The translations under genes and the position numbers were made by a program. A stretch of DNA of 64,000 nucleotides from Faecalibacter bovis (GTDB taxonomy: Bacteria; Bacteroidota; Bacteroidia; Flavobacteriales; Weeksellaceae): assembly GCF_017948305.1 (NCBI RefSeq), contig NZ_CP072842.1, positions 2,734,501-2,798,500 on the forward strand, given 5' to 3'. Positions 16,004 through 25,404 of this stretch are shown piece after piece. Under the pieces are notes generated by a model. The model was not told the origin of the DNA. It saw nothing but the letters and a program-made list of their open reading frames with translations, and searched no databases. Position 1 is the first letter of the stretch. Each line of letters opens with the position of its first letter.

Positions 16004-17317
16004 ATGGCAACATTTCAAATAAAGGGAGGAAAGAAATTAAAAGGTGAAATTACACCTCAAGGTGCTAAAAATGAAGTTTTACAAATTTTATGTGCTGTTT
16101 TATTAACAAGTGAACAAGTTAGAATAAAAAACATTCCAGATATTCGTGACGTTAATCGTTTAATCGAAATTCTTGGAGATTTAGGTGTAAAAACTCAGAA
16201 AAACGGAAAAGGTGATTACACTTTCCAATCTGATGATTTACGTTTAGATTATTTAAAATCAAATGAATTTAAAAAAGACGGTGCTTCATTACGTGGATCT
16301 ATCATGTTAATGGGACCTTTATTAGCTCGTTTCGGAGAAGCATTTATGCCAAAACCAGGAGGAGATAAAATTGGTCGTCGCCGTTTAGATACACATTTCG
16401 AAGGTTTCTTTGCTTTAGGTGCAAAATATCGTTTCAATCCAGACGAAGATTTCTACGGTGTAGAAGTTGACGAAAACGGATTACAAGGTGCCTACATGTT
16501 ACTTGACGAAGCTTCTGTAACTGGAACTGCAAACATTATTATGGCTGCTGTTTTAGCAAAAGGAACGACAACAATTTACAACGCTGCTTGTGAACCTTAC
16601 ATTCAACAATTATGTAAAATGTTAAACCGCATGGGTGCTAAAATTACTGGAATCGGTTCTAATTTAGTTACTATCGAAGGTGTTGAAGAATTAGGTGGTA
16701 CAGAACACACTTGTTTACCAGATATGATTGAGATTGGATCTTGGATTGGTTTAGCTGCCATGACAAAATCTGAAATTACAATCAAAGATGTTTCTTGGGA
16801 CAATTTAGGTGTAATTCCAAATGTATTCAGAAAATTAGGAATTCAATTAGAGCGTCGTGGAGATGATATTTTTGTGCCAGCTCAAGAGAATTACGAAATT
16901 GAGCGTTTTATTGACGGTTCTATCTTAACAATCTCAGATGCACCTTGGCCAGGATTTACACCTGATTTATTATCAATTATTTTAGTCATTGCGACACAAG
17001 CAAAAGGAAGTGTTTTAGTACACCAAAAAATGTTCGAATCTCGTTTATTTTTCGTGGATAAATTAATCGAAATGGGTGCTCAAATCATTTTATGCGATCC
17101 GCATCGTGCAACTGTAATTGGTCTAAATCAAGAAAATCCATTAAAAGGTGCGCAATTAACTTCTCCTGATATCCGTGCAGGTATGTCTTTATTAATCGCT
17201 GCTTTATCTGCAAAAGGTACAACAGTAATTCATAATATTGATCAAATTGATCGTGGATACGAAGATATTGACACACGTTTAAGAGCTTTAGGAGCAGATA
17301 TCATTAGAACAGCTTAA
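16004..17317 (+). CDS. murA: UDP-N-acetylglucosamine 1-carboxyvinyltransferase, Asp-type active site
   Basis: 437 residues. MurA transfers enolpyruvate from PEP to UDP-GlcNAc, the first committed step of peptidoglycan synthesis, in the cytoplasm. The KGGKKLKGEITPQGAKNEVL opening, the PDRIE-like region and the SPDIRAGMSLLIAAL segment are typical of the family. The loop that carries the fosfomycin-reactive cysteine in E. coli (Cys115 in GGCTIG) reads KPGGDKIGRRR here, so Asp121 replaces Cys. It lies between DUF4290 and dedA in one operon (10 bases to dedA). Confidence 0.95.
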   Translation: MATFQIKGGKKLKGEITPQGAKNEVLQILCAVLLTSEQVRIKNIPDIRDVNRLIEILGDLGVKTQKNGKGDYTFQSDDLRLDYLKSNEFKKDGASLRGSIMLMGPLLARFGEAFMPKPGGDKIGRRRLDTHFEGFFALGAKYRFNPDEDFYGVEVDENGLQGAYMLLDEASVTGTANIIMAAVLAKGTTTIYNAACEPYIQQLCKMLNRMGAKITGIGSNLVTIEGVEELGGTEHTCLPDMIEIGSWIGLAAMTKSEITIKDVSWDNLGVIPNVFRKLGIQLERRGDDIFVPAQENYEIERFIDGSILTISDAPWPGFTPDLLSIILVIATQAKGSVLVHQKMFESRLFFVDKLIEMGAQIILCDPHRATVIGLNQENPLKGAQLTSPDIRAGMSLLIAALSAKGTTVIHNIDQIDRGYEDIDTRLRALGADIIRTA

Positions 17318-17327
17318 TTTTAGCATT

Positions 17328-17996
17328 ATGCAATCAATTATTGATTTTTTTAGTGATTTTGTACAACGTCCAGACCGCGTCATCATGAATATGATAGATG
17401 CCTATGGTTATTGGATTTATGTCATTTTATTCACTATTATTTTTGCTGAAACTGGTTTAATTGTCATGACATTTTTAATGCCATTTCTTCCAGGTGATGC
17501 TTTAATATTTTCAATCGGAATGATTGCTGCAAACGACGCACAAAATCATTTACATATAGAATATATCATTCCATTGTTAATGTTTGCTGCTGTTCTTGGA
17601 GATAATGTAAACTACTATGTAGGCAAAAAATTTGGTCACTGGATTTTAAACAAAGAAGATTCATTTTTCCTAAAGAAAAAACATTTAGAAAAAGCAACTG
17701 AATTCTTTAACGAAAACGGTAAAAAGGCTATTATCATTGCTCGATTTATGCCTGTAGTAAGAACAATAATTCCTTTTATATGTGGAACTACAAATCTTAA
17801 CTATCGTGTATTTTTAACATATAGTTTTATTGGCACATTTTTATGGGTTGGTGTTATTTCAATTTTAGGATATTTTTTAGGTGGATTTGAAATCGTTCAA
17901 AATCATTTAGAAAAATTTATTTTCGGAATTATCATCGCGGCGAATATGCCTTTAATTACACGAATCGCTAAAGCACAATTCAATAAAAATAAATAG
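17328..17996 (+). CDS. DedA family membrane protein
   Basis: 222 residues with several hydrophobic segments. The DedA/SNARE-associated signature appears in ETGLIVMTFLMPFLPGDALIF (about residues 41-61), GDNVNYYVGKKFG (around 92-104) and ARFMPVVRTIIPFICG (around 138-153), including the conserved Arg and Pro residues. DedA proteins reside in the inner membrane and work in lipid carrier (undecaprenyl phosphate) or phospholipid flipping and proton homeostasis. It lies 10 bases after murA and 1 base before aroE, so all are in one operon. A carrier-lipid role would fit peptidoglycan synthesis. Confidence 0.92.
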   Translation: MQSIIDFFSDFVQRPDRVIMNMIDAYGYWIYVILFTIIFAETGLIVMTFLMPFLPGDALIFSIGMIAANDAQNHLHIEYIIPLLMFAAVLGDNVNYYVGKKFGHWILNKEDSFFLKKKHLEKATEFFNENGKKAIIIARFMPVVRTIIPFICGTTNLNYRVFLTYSFIGTFLWVGVISILGYFLGGFEIVQNHLEKFIFGIIIAANMPLITRIAKAQFNKNK

Positions 17997-17997
17997 C

Positions 17998-18732
17998 ATG
18001 AAACAATTTGGATTAATCGGGAGAAACATCTCCTACTCTTTTTCCAAAGGTTATTTTGCTGATAAATTTAAAAACGAAAACATCGTAGGTTCTGCCTATG
18101 ATGTTTTTGATTTACAGCAAATCCAAGAAGTAGAAAAAGTATTCGAAATTGAAGGTTTAAAAGGTTTTAATGTAACCATTCCTTATAAACAGAAAATTAT
18201 ATCATATTTAGACAACCTTTCGCCAGAAGCAAAAGAAATTGGAGCTGTGAATACGGTTTTAATTCAAGATGGTAAAAAAATTGGTCATAATACGGATTGT
18301 TTCGGATTTGAAACTTCTTTACAACCTCTTTTAAAATCAAATCATACAAAAGCTTTAGTGTTAGGCTACGGAGGCGCTGCAAAGGCTATTATTTATGTTT
18401 TAAATAAATTAGGAATAGAATTTCAGATTGTTTCAAGAGAGAAATCATACAACAGAATTACCTATGATGATTTAAATGAAGCTATTATTAAAACTCATCA
18501 TTTAATTATCAATTGTTCGCCAATCGGGACATTTCCTAACATTACGTCAGCTCCAAATATTCCGTACGAATTTTTAACATCAGATCATTTATTATATGAT
18601 TTAATCTATAATCCAGAGGTAACTCAATTTATACAAAATGGATTAGACAAAGGTGCAACAATCAAAAACGGATTTGAAATGCTGATACAACAAGCTGAAA
18701 AATCTTGGGAAATATGGAATAAAGTATTGTAA
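17998..18732 (+). CDS. aroE: shikimate dehydrogenase
   Basis: 244 residues. NADPH-dependent reduction of 3-dehydroshikimate. The substrate-binding IGRNISYSFSKGYF (near 7-20), the catalytic lysine in FNVTIPYKQKI (about 59-69), GAVNTV and the Asp in HNTDCFGF (about 98-105), plus the dinucleotide loop LGYGGAAKA (about 121-129), are all present. The C-terminal FEMLIQQAEKSWEIW is also typical. It is 1 base after dedA. The promoter of the next gene lies over its last codons. Confidence 0.94.
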   Translation: MKQFGLIGRNISYSFSKGYFADKFKNENIVGSAYDVFDLQQIQEVEKVFEIEGLKGFNVTIPYKQKIISYLDNLSPEAKEIGAVNTVLIQDGKKIGHNTDCFGFETSLQPLLKSNHTKALVLGYGGAAKAIIYVLNKLGIEFQIVSREKSYNRITYDDLNEAIIKTHHLIINCSPIGTFPNITSAPNIPYEFLTSDHLLYDLIYNPEVTQFIQNGLDKGATIKNGFEMLIQQAEKSWEIWNKVL

Positions 18733-18754
18733 TTCACTTGATTTTATAGTTTTG
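18727..18754 (+). promoter_or_regulatory. consensus promoter of the DUF349 gene
   Basis: TTG at 18727-18729 and TAGTTTTG at 18747-18754 with a 17-base spacer. The -33 element lies inside the end of aroE. Confidence 0.75.
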
Positions 18755-18790
18755 TTTTATTAGATTTGTTAGGAACAAAACTTTCTATTT

Positions 18791-20644
18791 ATGAGTATTG
18801 AAATGGATAACCTGCACCCGGCAGACGGACAAAACTTAGCATCAAACTTATCTAATGACCAAAATAACGAGTCATACAAACTAAGTGAAAATAACGATTC
18901 AAAGCAAGATATTGTAATTGAAAAGAAGGATTATGAATCTTTTGGATTTGATGTATTGATTGATGAAGCTAAGAATCTTCTTAATAAATATCCTGTAAAC
19001 CAAATCAGAAATCACATTGAGCAAATCAAAGATGTTTTTCGTCAAAAAATTGAACATGATGAAAACCTAAAGAAAGAAGCTTTTCTTGCTGATGGTGGTG
19101 ATGTTTTAGATTTTAAATACGAAAACAGTTATAAATCTAAATTTGCTATGGTTTACAATGATTATAAACATCAAATTTCAATATATCATAAAGAAAACGA
19201 AAAACAAGAAAAAGCAAATCTTGTTGAGCGTTTAGCTATCATTGATGAGTTAAAAGCACTTTATACTGAACAAAACGAATCCAACACTCAAATGTTTAAA
19301 TCATTCCGTGATTTAAAAACAAGGTGGCATAACGCAGGTAGAATTCCAGCATCTAATGCTGAAAATGTGTTCAAAAATTATTTCTTTCATTTAGATAATT
19401 TCTACAAATATTTGGACATGAACAAAGAATTACAATCTTTGGATTACCAACATAATTTAGAAGTTAGATATTCTATCATTAAACGTGCTGAAGAATTAGT
19501 AGCTGAAGAAAATGTACAAAAAGCATTAAACGAGCTACAATATTTACACCGTTTATGGAAAGAAGAAGCTGTTCCTGTAATCGAAGAAAAACGTGAGGAA
19601 ACATGGCAACTTTTCAAATCATTGACTAATAAAATACATGATCGTAAAGCTATTTTAAACGAACGTATCAAAAATGAACAAAATTCAAATTACGAGAAGA
19701 AGCTTGAAATCATTAATAAAATAAAAGAAATAGCATCTACTGCGAATAAAAAATCGCACGTAGAATTGCAAAAAGCTATTAAAGAAATTAATGATTTAAG
19801 AGATTCTTTCCTAACTGTTGGTCGTGTTCCTAAAGATAAAAATAATAAAACGTGGGATGCTTTTAAAGAAGCTACACGCGAATTTAATCATATAAAGAAC
19901 GATTTCTACAAAACACTGAAAAACGAACAGCAAGACAATTTAAAAAAGAAATTAGCTTTATTAGAAATTGCTAAAGAACACAAGGATAGTCGTGATTGGA
20001 ATAACAGTGTTAAAGTGATTAAAAAAATCCAAAACGACTGGAAAAACATTGGGCATGTTCCGCGCAAAAACTCTGACAAAATTTGGAAAGAATTTAAAGA
20101 AACTTGTAATCAATTTTTTGATCGCTATAAAAATCGTCAGAATGAGTTTAATGAACAATTTGAACAAAATTTAGTTTTAAAAACTGATTTATTAAATGAA
20201 TTCAAAACAATTCAACTTCCTGAAAATAAAGAGGAAGCTTTAAATTTATTGACAAGTTTAAATTCTAAATGGAACGAAATCGGAAAATTACCAAGTAATA
20301 AAACTGAAATCAACCAAGAATTTACGAAATTGTACAACGAAAAATTAAAATCGTTACAATTATCGCAACATCAGATTCAAGATTTTAAACTACAAACTTT
20401 AATTGATCAAATTATATCAAATAAAGACAGTAGAACTTTAGATGAAGAAATTCGTAAAACTAAAAAGGTAATTGAGGATTTAGAAAAAGAAATCAATCAA
20501 TTAGACAATAACGTAAGTTTCTTTGCTAATGCAGATGCAAACAGTCCTTTGCTAAAAGATGTTTACAAACAAATTGAAGAAAAACGTGCAAAATTGACTG
20601 ATGCAGAAGTAAAACTAAGAACACTTTACAGTGTTGAATTTTAA
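18791..20644 (+). CDS. DUF349 repeat protein
   Basis: 617 residues, highly charged and almost entirely helical, with several repeats of the DUF349 type (each with a W-x-x-x-G-x-(I/V/L)-P pattern: TRWHNAGRIPASN, KIQNDWKNIGHVPRKN, SKWNEIGKLPSNK and others). The last 90 residues are a coiled coil ending in EVKLRTLYSVEF. No signal or membrane segment is present. DUF349 proteins are widespread in Bacteroidetes with no firmly known function; the repeats suggest a scaffold or nucleic-acid binding rod. The promoter at 18727 starts a new transcript; ribD follows 15 bases later. Confidence 0.88.
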   Translation: MSIEMDNLHPADGQNLASNLSNDQNNESYKLSENNDSKQDIVIEKKDYESFGFDVLIDEAKNLLNKYPVNQIRNHIEQIKDVFRQKIEHDENLKKEAFLADGGDVLDFKYENSYKSKFAMVYNDYKHQISIYHKENEKQEKANLVERLAIIDELKALYTEQNESNTQMFKSFRDLKTRWHNAGRIPASNAENVFKNYFFHLDNFYKYLDMNKELQSLDYQHNLEVRYSIIKRAEELVAEENVQKALNELQYLHRLWKEEAVPVIEEKREETWQLFKSLTNKIHDRKAILNERIKNEQNSNYEKKLEIINKIKEIASTANKKSHVELQKAIKEINDLRDSFLTVGRVPKDKNNKTWDAFKEATREFNHIKNDFYKTLKNEQQDNLKKKLALLEIAKEHKDSRDWNNSVKVIKKIQNDWKNIGHVPRKNSDKIWKEFKETCNQFFDRYKNRQNEFNEQFEQNLVLKTDLLNEFKTIQLPENKEEALNLLTSLNSKWNEIGKLPSNKTEINQEFTKLYNEKLKSLQLSQHQIQDFKLQTLIDQIISNKDSRTLDEEIRKTKKVIEDLEKEINQLDNNVSFFANADANSPLLKDVYKQIEEKRAKLTDAEVKLRTLYSVEF

Positions 20645-20659
20645 ATGACCAAGAAATAA

Positions 20660-21703
20660 ATGTCACAAAATAATATCGATGAGCAATTTATGGCTCGTTG
20701 TATTCAAATTGCTCAAAACGGATTAGGATCTACATATCCTAATCCGTTTGTTGGTTCTATAATAGTTCATAACGGAAAAATTATAGGCGAAGGATTTACT
20801 TCGAAATATGGTGGACCACATGCTGAAGTAAATGCTGTGAATAGTATTAAAAATCAATCACTTTTAAGTGAAAGTACTTTATATGTTACGTTAGAACCAT
20901 GTTCGCATTACGGCAAAACACCGCCTTGTTGCGATTTGGTTATAGCCAAAAATTTTAAACGAGTTGTAATAGGAACGCTAGATCCATTTGCGGAAGTAAA
21001 CGGACAAGGGTATCTAAAATTATTAGAAAACGGAGTTGATGTAACGCTTGGTGTTTTAGAACAAGAATGCATCGATTTGAATCGTCGTTTTATTACATTT
21101 CATCAACAAAAAAGACCATACATTATTTTGAAATGGGCACAAACTCAAGATGGATTTATGGGGCATGATGATGTACAAAAATGGATAACGAATCGTTTTT
21201 CTAAACAAATTGTCCATCAATGGCGCACAGAAGAACAAGCAATTTTAGTAGGTAAAAAAACTGCTTTAATTGATAATCCACAATTAAATACAAGATACTG
21301 GCATGGAAAAAATCCACTGAGATTGTCTATTGATAAATTTTTAGCAATTCCTAGAAATTATCATTTGTATGACCAAAGTGTTCCAACAGTAATATTTAAT
21401 GCCATTGAAGATTCTGAGCAAGAAAATCTAAAACTTATAAAGATTGATTTTAATGAAAATATAATCCCTCCTATTTTAGATTATCTATACCAAAATAATT
21501 TTCAAAGTTTGATTGTTGAAGGTGGTAGTGATACGATTCAAAAATTTATTGATTTAAATTTGTGGGATGAAGCAAGAATATTAACTTCAGACACTTTTTG
21601 GAACGAAGGTATAAAAGCTCCAATCGTTTACGGTAAAAGGGTAAAACAAAACAAAATATTAAACGATTACGTTACTGTAATTAGAAATCAAGAAAATGAC
21701 TGA
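20660..21703 (+). CDS. ribD: bifunctional riboflavin biosynthesis protein RibD
   Basis: 347 residues. The N-terminal deaminase domain has the zinc motif HAEVNAV (His54, Glu56) and PCSHYGKTPPCC (Cys81, Cys90). The C-terminal reductase domain runs from about residue 150 with KWAQTQDGFMG, VGKKTALIDNPQLNTR and VEGGSDTIQKFI. It deaminates and reduces the GTP-derived pyrimidine in riboflavin synthesis. No other rib gene is adjacent. It overlaps the following IMPACT-family gene by 8 bases and follows the DUF349 gene by 15. Confidence 0.94.
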   Translation: MSQNNIDEQFMARCIQIAQNGLGSTYPNPFVGSIIVHNGKIIGEGFTSKYGGPHAEVNAVNSIKNQSLLSESTLYVTLEPCSHYGKTPPCCDLVIAKNFKRVVIGTLDPFAEVNGQGYLKLLENGVDVTLGVLEQECIDLNRRFITFHQQKRPYIILKWAQTQDGFMGHDDVQKWITNRFSKQIVHQWRTEEQAILVGKKTALIDNPQLNTRYWHGKNPLRLSIDKFLAIPRNYHLYDQSVPTVIFNAIEDSEQENLKLIKIDFNENIIPPILDYLYQNNFQSLIVEGGSDTIQKFIDLNLWDEARILTSDTFWNEGIKAPIVYGKRVKQNKILNDYVTVIRNQEND

Positions 21704-22301
21704 TTCATTCAGAACGATAAAAGAACCTGTAGAAGATATCATTTTTAAAGAATCTGGAAGCAAATTTATCAATTATGCATTTCCTGTTGATTCTGAAGAT
21801 GATGTTGAATTTTATTTAGGTCAATTATACGAAAAATGGCCAGATGCAACGCATCATTGCTATGCTTATAGTATTGGAATTGACGGTAAAAAATTTAGAG
21901 CAAATGATGATGGCGAACCTGGAGGATCAGCAGGTTTACCAATTTATAATCAAATTTTATCCAACGAAATCACCAATGTTTTAATTGTATCTGTCCGATA
22001 TTATGGCGGAACAAAATTAGGAATTCCTGGACTGGTTAAAGCATACAAATATGCTGCACAAGTTGTTTTAGAGGAAGCCGAAATCGTTGAGAAATTCGTT
22101 ACAAAAAGGGTTAAAATGATTTTCAACTACGACCAGCAAGGAATTGTAGAACGTAATGTTGAGCGTATGGATGGCGAAATAAAGGATAAAAATTTCACTG
22201 ATAAATGTATGTTCACCATATCGGTTAGAGAAAGTAAATTAGATGATTTTATTCGACAATTTGACGAATATTATCAAATGGAAATAAAAATTATAGACTA
22301 A
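21696..22301 (+). CDS. IMPACT/YigZ family protein
   Basis: 201 residues. The UPF0029 N-terminal domain is recognisable by SKFINYAFPV, HHCYAYSIG, RANDDGEPGGSAGLPI and VSVRYYGGTKLGIPGLVKAY, the standard signature; a ferredoxin-like C-terminal domain (residues 140-201) follows. YigZ proteins are cytoplasmic and linked to translation or stress, without a defined reaction. It overlaps ribD by 8 bases and the acyltransferase start shares its last base, so the three are coupled. Confidence 0.9.
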   Translation: MTDSFRTIKEPVEDIIFKESGSKFINYAFPVDSEDDVEFYLGQLYEKWPDATHHCYAYSIGIDGKKFRANDDGEPGGSAGLPIYNQILSNEITNVLIVSVRYYGGTKLGIPGLVKAYKYAAQVVLEEAEIVEKFVTKRVKMIFNYDQQGIVERNVERMDGEIKDKNFTDKCMFTISVRESKLDDFIRQFDEYYQMEIKIID

Positions 22302-23347
22302 TGCTAAACAGCTTAACTTCTTTGCGATTCTTTTTCGCATTCGCTGTATTCTTATCACATTTAACTTTTGTAAAAACAGATTTACATTGGTACAATTGGC
22401 TAAAAAACGTTGTGTTTTTTGAAGGATACGTAGGTGTAGGATTTTTCTTTATTTTAAGCGGATTTGTATTAGCTTTAAATTATGAACATAAAATAATTGA
22501 TAACTCAAAATTCTCCTACAAAAATTTCTACATTGCACGTGTGGCAAGGATTTATCCTTTGCATCTACTCACATTTGCATTGATGATTCCGCTTGTTATA
22601 ATGAATGGAATTTTTGGTTGGGATAAAGCAATTCTAAATTTTTTATTGTTGCAATCGTATATACCAATCAAGGACTATAATTTTTCTATCAATAACGTTT
22701 CTTGGAGTATTTCTACAGAGTTTTTCTTCTATTTAATGTTTCCTTTATACATTATTTGGTTACATAAATACAAATGGTTAAAATATACATTATTTATCGT
22801 TGCAATACCTTTAATCATATATTTCGAACCTTATGTAAACGGTCATAAAGATTGGGAAAAAGGCTTTTATTATGTCAATCCAATTGTACGTAGTTTAGAT
22901 TTTATTTTAGGAATAATCTTGTGCCAGATTTATAAAAAAGTAAAAGACAAAGAAATTTCATTTTCAGTTGGAACATTAATAGAAATTGGAGCTTTAGCAG
23001 TTTTCGTACTATTTTTCACCTATTATGATCAAGTTCCTAGACCATTTAGATTTAATATCTATTATTGGATTCCAATGGTATTAATCACTTTTGTATTCGC
23101 ATTACAAAGAGGATTTATCTCAAAATTATTACAAAATAAAACCTTAGTTTATTTGGGAGAAATTAGTTTCGGTTTTTATATGCTACATATGATTGTAATA
23201 AAATATGGAAATTATCTAGTTCCTGAAGGATATGATTTCATTAAGATATTTGTTTATTTTACCATCGCAATTATTCTAAGTATTTTATGTTTTGAATATT
23301 TTGAAAAACCATTAGCAAAAAAGATTAAACAAATCTTTACAAAATAA
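22301..23347 (+). CDS. membrane acyltransferase (acyltransferase-3 family)
   Basis: 348 residues with about ten hydrophobic helices. The first helix carries LTSLRFFFAFAVFLSHL, in which Arg9 and His20 are the conserved catalytic pair of acyltransferase-3 (OafA-like) proteins. GYVGVGFFFILSGFVL and NNVSWSISTEFFFYL follow in the usual order. Such proteins acetylate or acylate surface polysaccharides, peptidoglycan or lipids. The acceptor here is unknown. It is the last gene of a run that starts at the DUF349 gene and ends at a bidirectional terminator. Confidence 0.9.
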   Translation: MLNSLTSLRFFFAFAVFLSHLTFVKTDLHWYNWLKNVVFFEGYVGVGFFFILSGFVLALNYEHKIIDNSKFSYKNFYIARVARIYPLHLLTFALMIPLVIMNGIFGWDKAILNFLLLQSYIPIKDYNFSINNVSWSISTEFFFYLMFPLYIIWLHKYKWLKYTLFIVAIPLIIYFEPYVNGHKDWEKGFYYVNPIVRSLDFILGIILCQIYKKVKDKEISFSVGTLIEIGALAVFVLFFTYYDQVPRPFRFNIYYWIPMVLITFVFALQRGFISKLLQNKTLVYLGEISFGFYMLHMIVIKYGNYLVPEGYDFIKIFVYFTIAIILSILCFEYFEKPLAKKIKQIFTK

Positions 23348-23350
23348 AAA

Positions 23351-23386
23351 AAACGGGTTGAAATTAATTTCAACCCGTTTTTTATT
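23351..23386. terminator. bidirectional terminator between acyltransferase and porin genes
   Basis: AAACGGGTTGAAATT and AATTTCAACCCGTTTTTT form a nearly perfect 15-bp palindrome with A and T runs on both sides. Confidence 0.92.
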
Positions 23387-23397
23387 ATATCTTTTTT

Positions 23398-24633
23398 TTA
23401 AATTCCTATTTCTACTTGTAAACGTGCGTACCAGTTGTCTTTAGTAGATTGATCATAGAATTTTAAATTCTCATATGTAACCTCAGCTTGTAATTTGAAA
23501 GCGTGTTCCCAAATATATTTTGTTAACCCTAAACTAAATTGATTAGAATTTGGAGCAAATTGGAAAATTTCATTCTTTACCTTTTGATTAGAATATCGTC
23601 CAATTACTTCATAATTTTTAGGGAAAGTATAAGATGTCTGAAAATCGTGTCCATGACCAGCAAATACATATCTAAAATCTGATGCATCTTCAGGATTATA
23701 AGAGAAAATTGTATCAGAATTACGGTTCATGTAAGCATACATAAATGCCCAACCGTTATATTTTAACATCGCATCTAAAAACAATGACTGAATATTGGCT
23801 GTACCAAACATTTCGTCTCCTAATTGCCCTTGTGTACGATGCGCATTGTTGTTATATGAATAGGCTGCAGAAACCATTAATTTTGGTTTTTCTTCACGCA
23901 TAATATCACCTTCGAAATTAGTTCCATCATTTTTAAATGAACCTAATGGTAATAATTCTACTTTACCTGTATAAGCTAAACCAGTATCGTTAAATTGTGT
24001 CCAGTTACGCCCTTCACCACTAGAAATTGCTCCACGTAAGGTATAAGAAAACTTATCATTTTGCTTTTTACTGTGCTGAACATGTAAACCAAAATCACGA
24101 TCAATATTAAAATCTGCATTATTAATCGAACGATCTGTTAACTGAAGTGCCCCAGAAGAGTTAATTCTTTGTCTATTCCCTGGTAATTTTGTTTGACCAA
24201 AACCAAAACTCCAATGTTTATTTGGTTTGTAAAAAATCATGGCATCACGAATGATATTCGTATTTTTTCCTTCTTCAGCAATCCCTACATCTCCAGATGC
24301 AAATGATAATTGAATAGAATATTCAAATTTTGGATTACCTACATAACCGTCAAAACGTAAACGTAAACGACGAATTTGTGCATCAATCGCATCTTCTTCG
24401 TCCTCGTTATTGAAATACGTTATACGATTTTGCATTCTAAATCGAATATTTACTTGGTAAATACTATCAGCAGAAGTTATTCCTAAACCATCTCCGTAAC
24501 TGTAATAAGGAGACATATCAATTTTATAATCGTCTTTTTTAATTTCTTTTTTTGGTTTTACAATTGTAGAATCAGTTTGAGCATCTACAAAAGCGAATGG
24601 AACAAAAAAAAGTGAGAAAAGTAATTTTTTCAT
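23398..24633 (-). CDS. outer-membrane porin, phosphate-selective porin O/P type
   Basis: 411 residues. The signal peptide (MKKLLFSLFFVPFAFVDAQ, residues 1-19) is followed by an amphipathic beta-strand sequence with the signature RFRMQNRITYF and RRLRLRFDGYVGNPKFEYSIQLSFA, the start of the OprO/OprP fold, and the final strand ends in RLQVEIGI as usual for beta-barrels. Such porins admit phosphate or polyphosphate in the few members tested, but many Bacteroidetes members are uncharacterised. It has its own promoter (24651-24679) and a shared terminator, so it is monocistronic. Confidence 0.85.
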   Translation of the reverse strand: MKKLLFSLFFVPFAFVDAQTDSTIVKPKKEIKKDDYKIDMSPYYSYGDGLGITSADSIYQVNIRFRMQNRITYFNNEDEEDAIDAQIRRLRLRFDGYVGNPKFEYSIQLSFASGDVGIAEEGKNTNIIRDAMIFYKPNKHWSFGFGQTKLPGNRQRINSSGALQLTDRSINNADFNIDRDFGLHVQHSKKQNDKFSYTLRGAISSGEGRNWTQFNDTGLAYTGKVELLPLGSFKNDGTNFEGDIMREEKPKLMVSAAYSYNNNAHRTQGQLGDEMFGTANIQSLFLDAMLKYNGWAFMYAYMNRNSDTIFSYNPEDASDFRYVFAGHGHDFQTSYTFPKNYEVIGRYSNQKVKNEIFQFAPNSNQFSLGLTKYIWEHAFKLQAEVTYENLKFYDQSTKDNWYARLQVEIGI

Positions 24634-24650
24634 GTTTATTGTTTGTGTTG

Positions 24651-24679
24651 CGAAAATAGGTAAATTAACGATTTATCAA
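24651..24679 (-). promoter_or_regulatory. promoter of the porin gene (minus strand)
   Basis: On the minus strand TTG (24677-24679), an 18-base spacer and TATTTTCG (24651-24658) resemble the consensus, with one mismatch in the -7 box. It is 18 bases upstream of the ATG. Confidence 0.6.
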
Positions 24680-24747
24680 CTTTAATTTAATGTTAAGTTT
24701 ACATTTAAAATTTAAGTCATTCAATAATTACTAAAGTACATAACTAT

Positions 24748-25278
24748 TTATAAATCACCCAATAAATCATTAAATTTAGAGATTCTGTGGTCGTCTTCCA
24801 CCAAAATTATTTCAATACGGTTAGGATTATTATAATCGTACATTTCAAAGAAGGCTTTAATTTGATGAGCATCTAAAATTTCATCTTGTAAACCAATAAT
24901 CACTTTCGTATTGATAAAATAATTCATCGGCTTCAAATATTGTACTAAATGATTAGGGAAGTTATCTTCGAATTTGTACATCAATTCAACCATTGGATTG
25001 ATTAAAATTAAATCACATTTAATTCCTTCATTCAATAATTTTTGTTGAATTTGCCATGCAAAATTTCCACCAACCGAACTACCAATCAAAGTAATTGGCT
25101 CTTGCACAGTTTCTAACATATGGAATGTATTTTCCAAAAATTCAGTTAAATTATCATTGAATTTCCATTCCAAGCAAATAGCTGTTGGATATTTTTGTTG
25201 AATAAATCCAAATTTTCTTGAACTTCTTGACCCGTATAATCCGTGGATATAAAATATTCTACTACCTTCAGCTATCAT
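24748..25278 (-). CDS. YqiA-like alpha/beta-fold esterase
   Basis: 176 residues. The nucleophile elbow GSSVGGNFAW (about residues 64-73), an early FYIHGLYGSRSS oxyanion segment, the acid GLQDEILD and the histidine in EDDHRISKF form a complete serine-hydrolase set. Size and motifs match the YqiA/YcfP small esterase group (UPF0227). It is cytoplasmic. A -7-like box lies 22 bases upstream, and 126 bases separate it from the B12 salvage genes, so it is probably a separate transcript. Confidence 0.82.
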   Translation of the reverse strand: MIAEGSRIFYIHGLYGSRSSRKFGFIQQKYPTAICLEWKFNDNLTEFLENTFHMLETVQEPITLIGSSVGGNFAWQIQQKLLNEGIKCDLILINPMVELMYKFEDNFPNHLVQYLKPMNYFINTKVIIGLQDEILDAHQIKAFFEMYDYNNPNRIEIILVEDDHRISKFNDLLGDL

Positions 25279-25300
25279 AATTTTCGATTTAAAGCGACCG

Positions 25301-25308
25301 CAAATGTA
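25301..25308 (-). promoter_or_regulatory. candidate -7 box of the YqiA-like gene
   Basis: CAAATGTA on the plus strand reads TACATTTG on the minus strand, 22 bases before the start codon. No -33 TTG found. Confidence 0.5.
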
Positions 25309-25404
25309 TAAAAATTCAAATTTTATTCATTTGACACTTTGATAAATAATTACAATAAATCGATAAATAACAATGATTAGTATTGTATTACATTTCGAAT
25401 AAAA

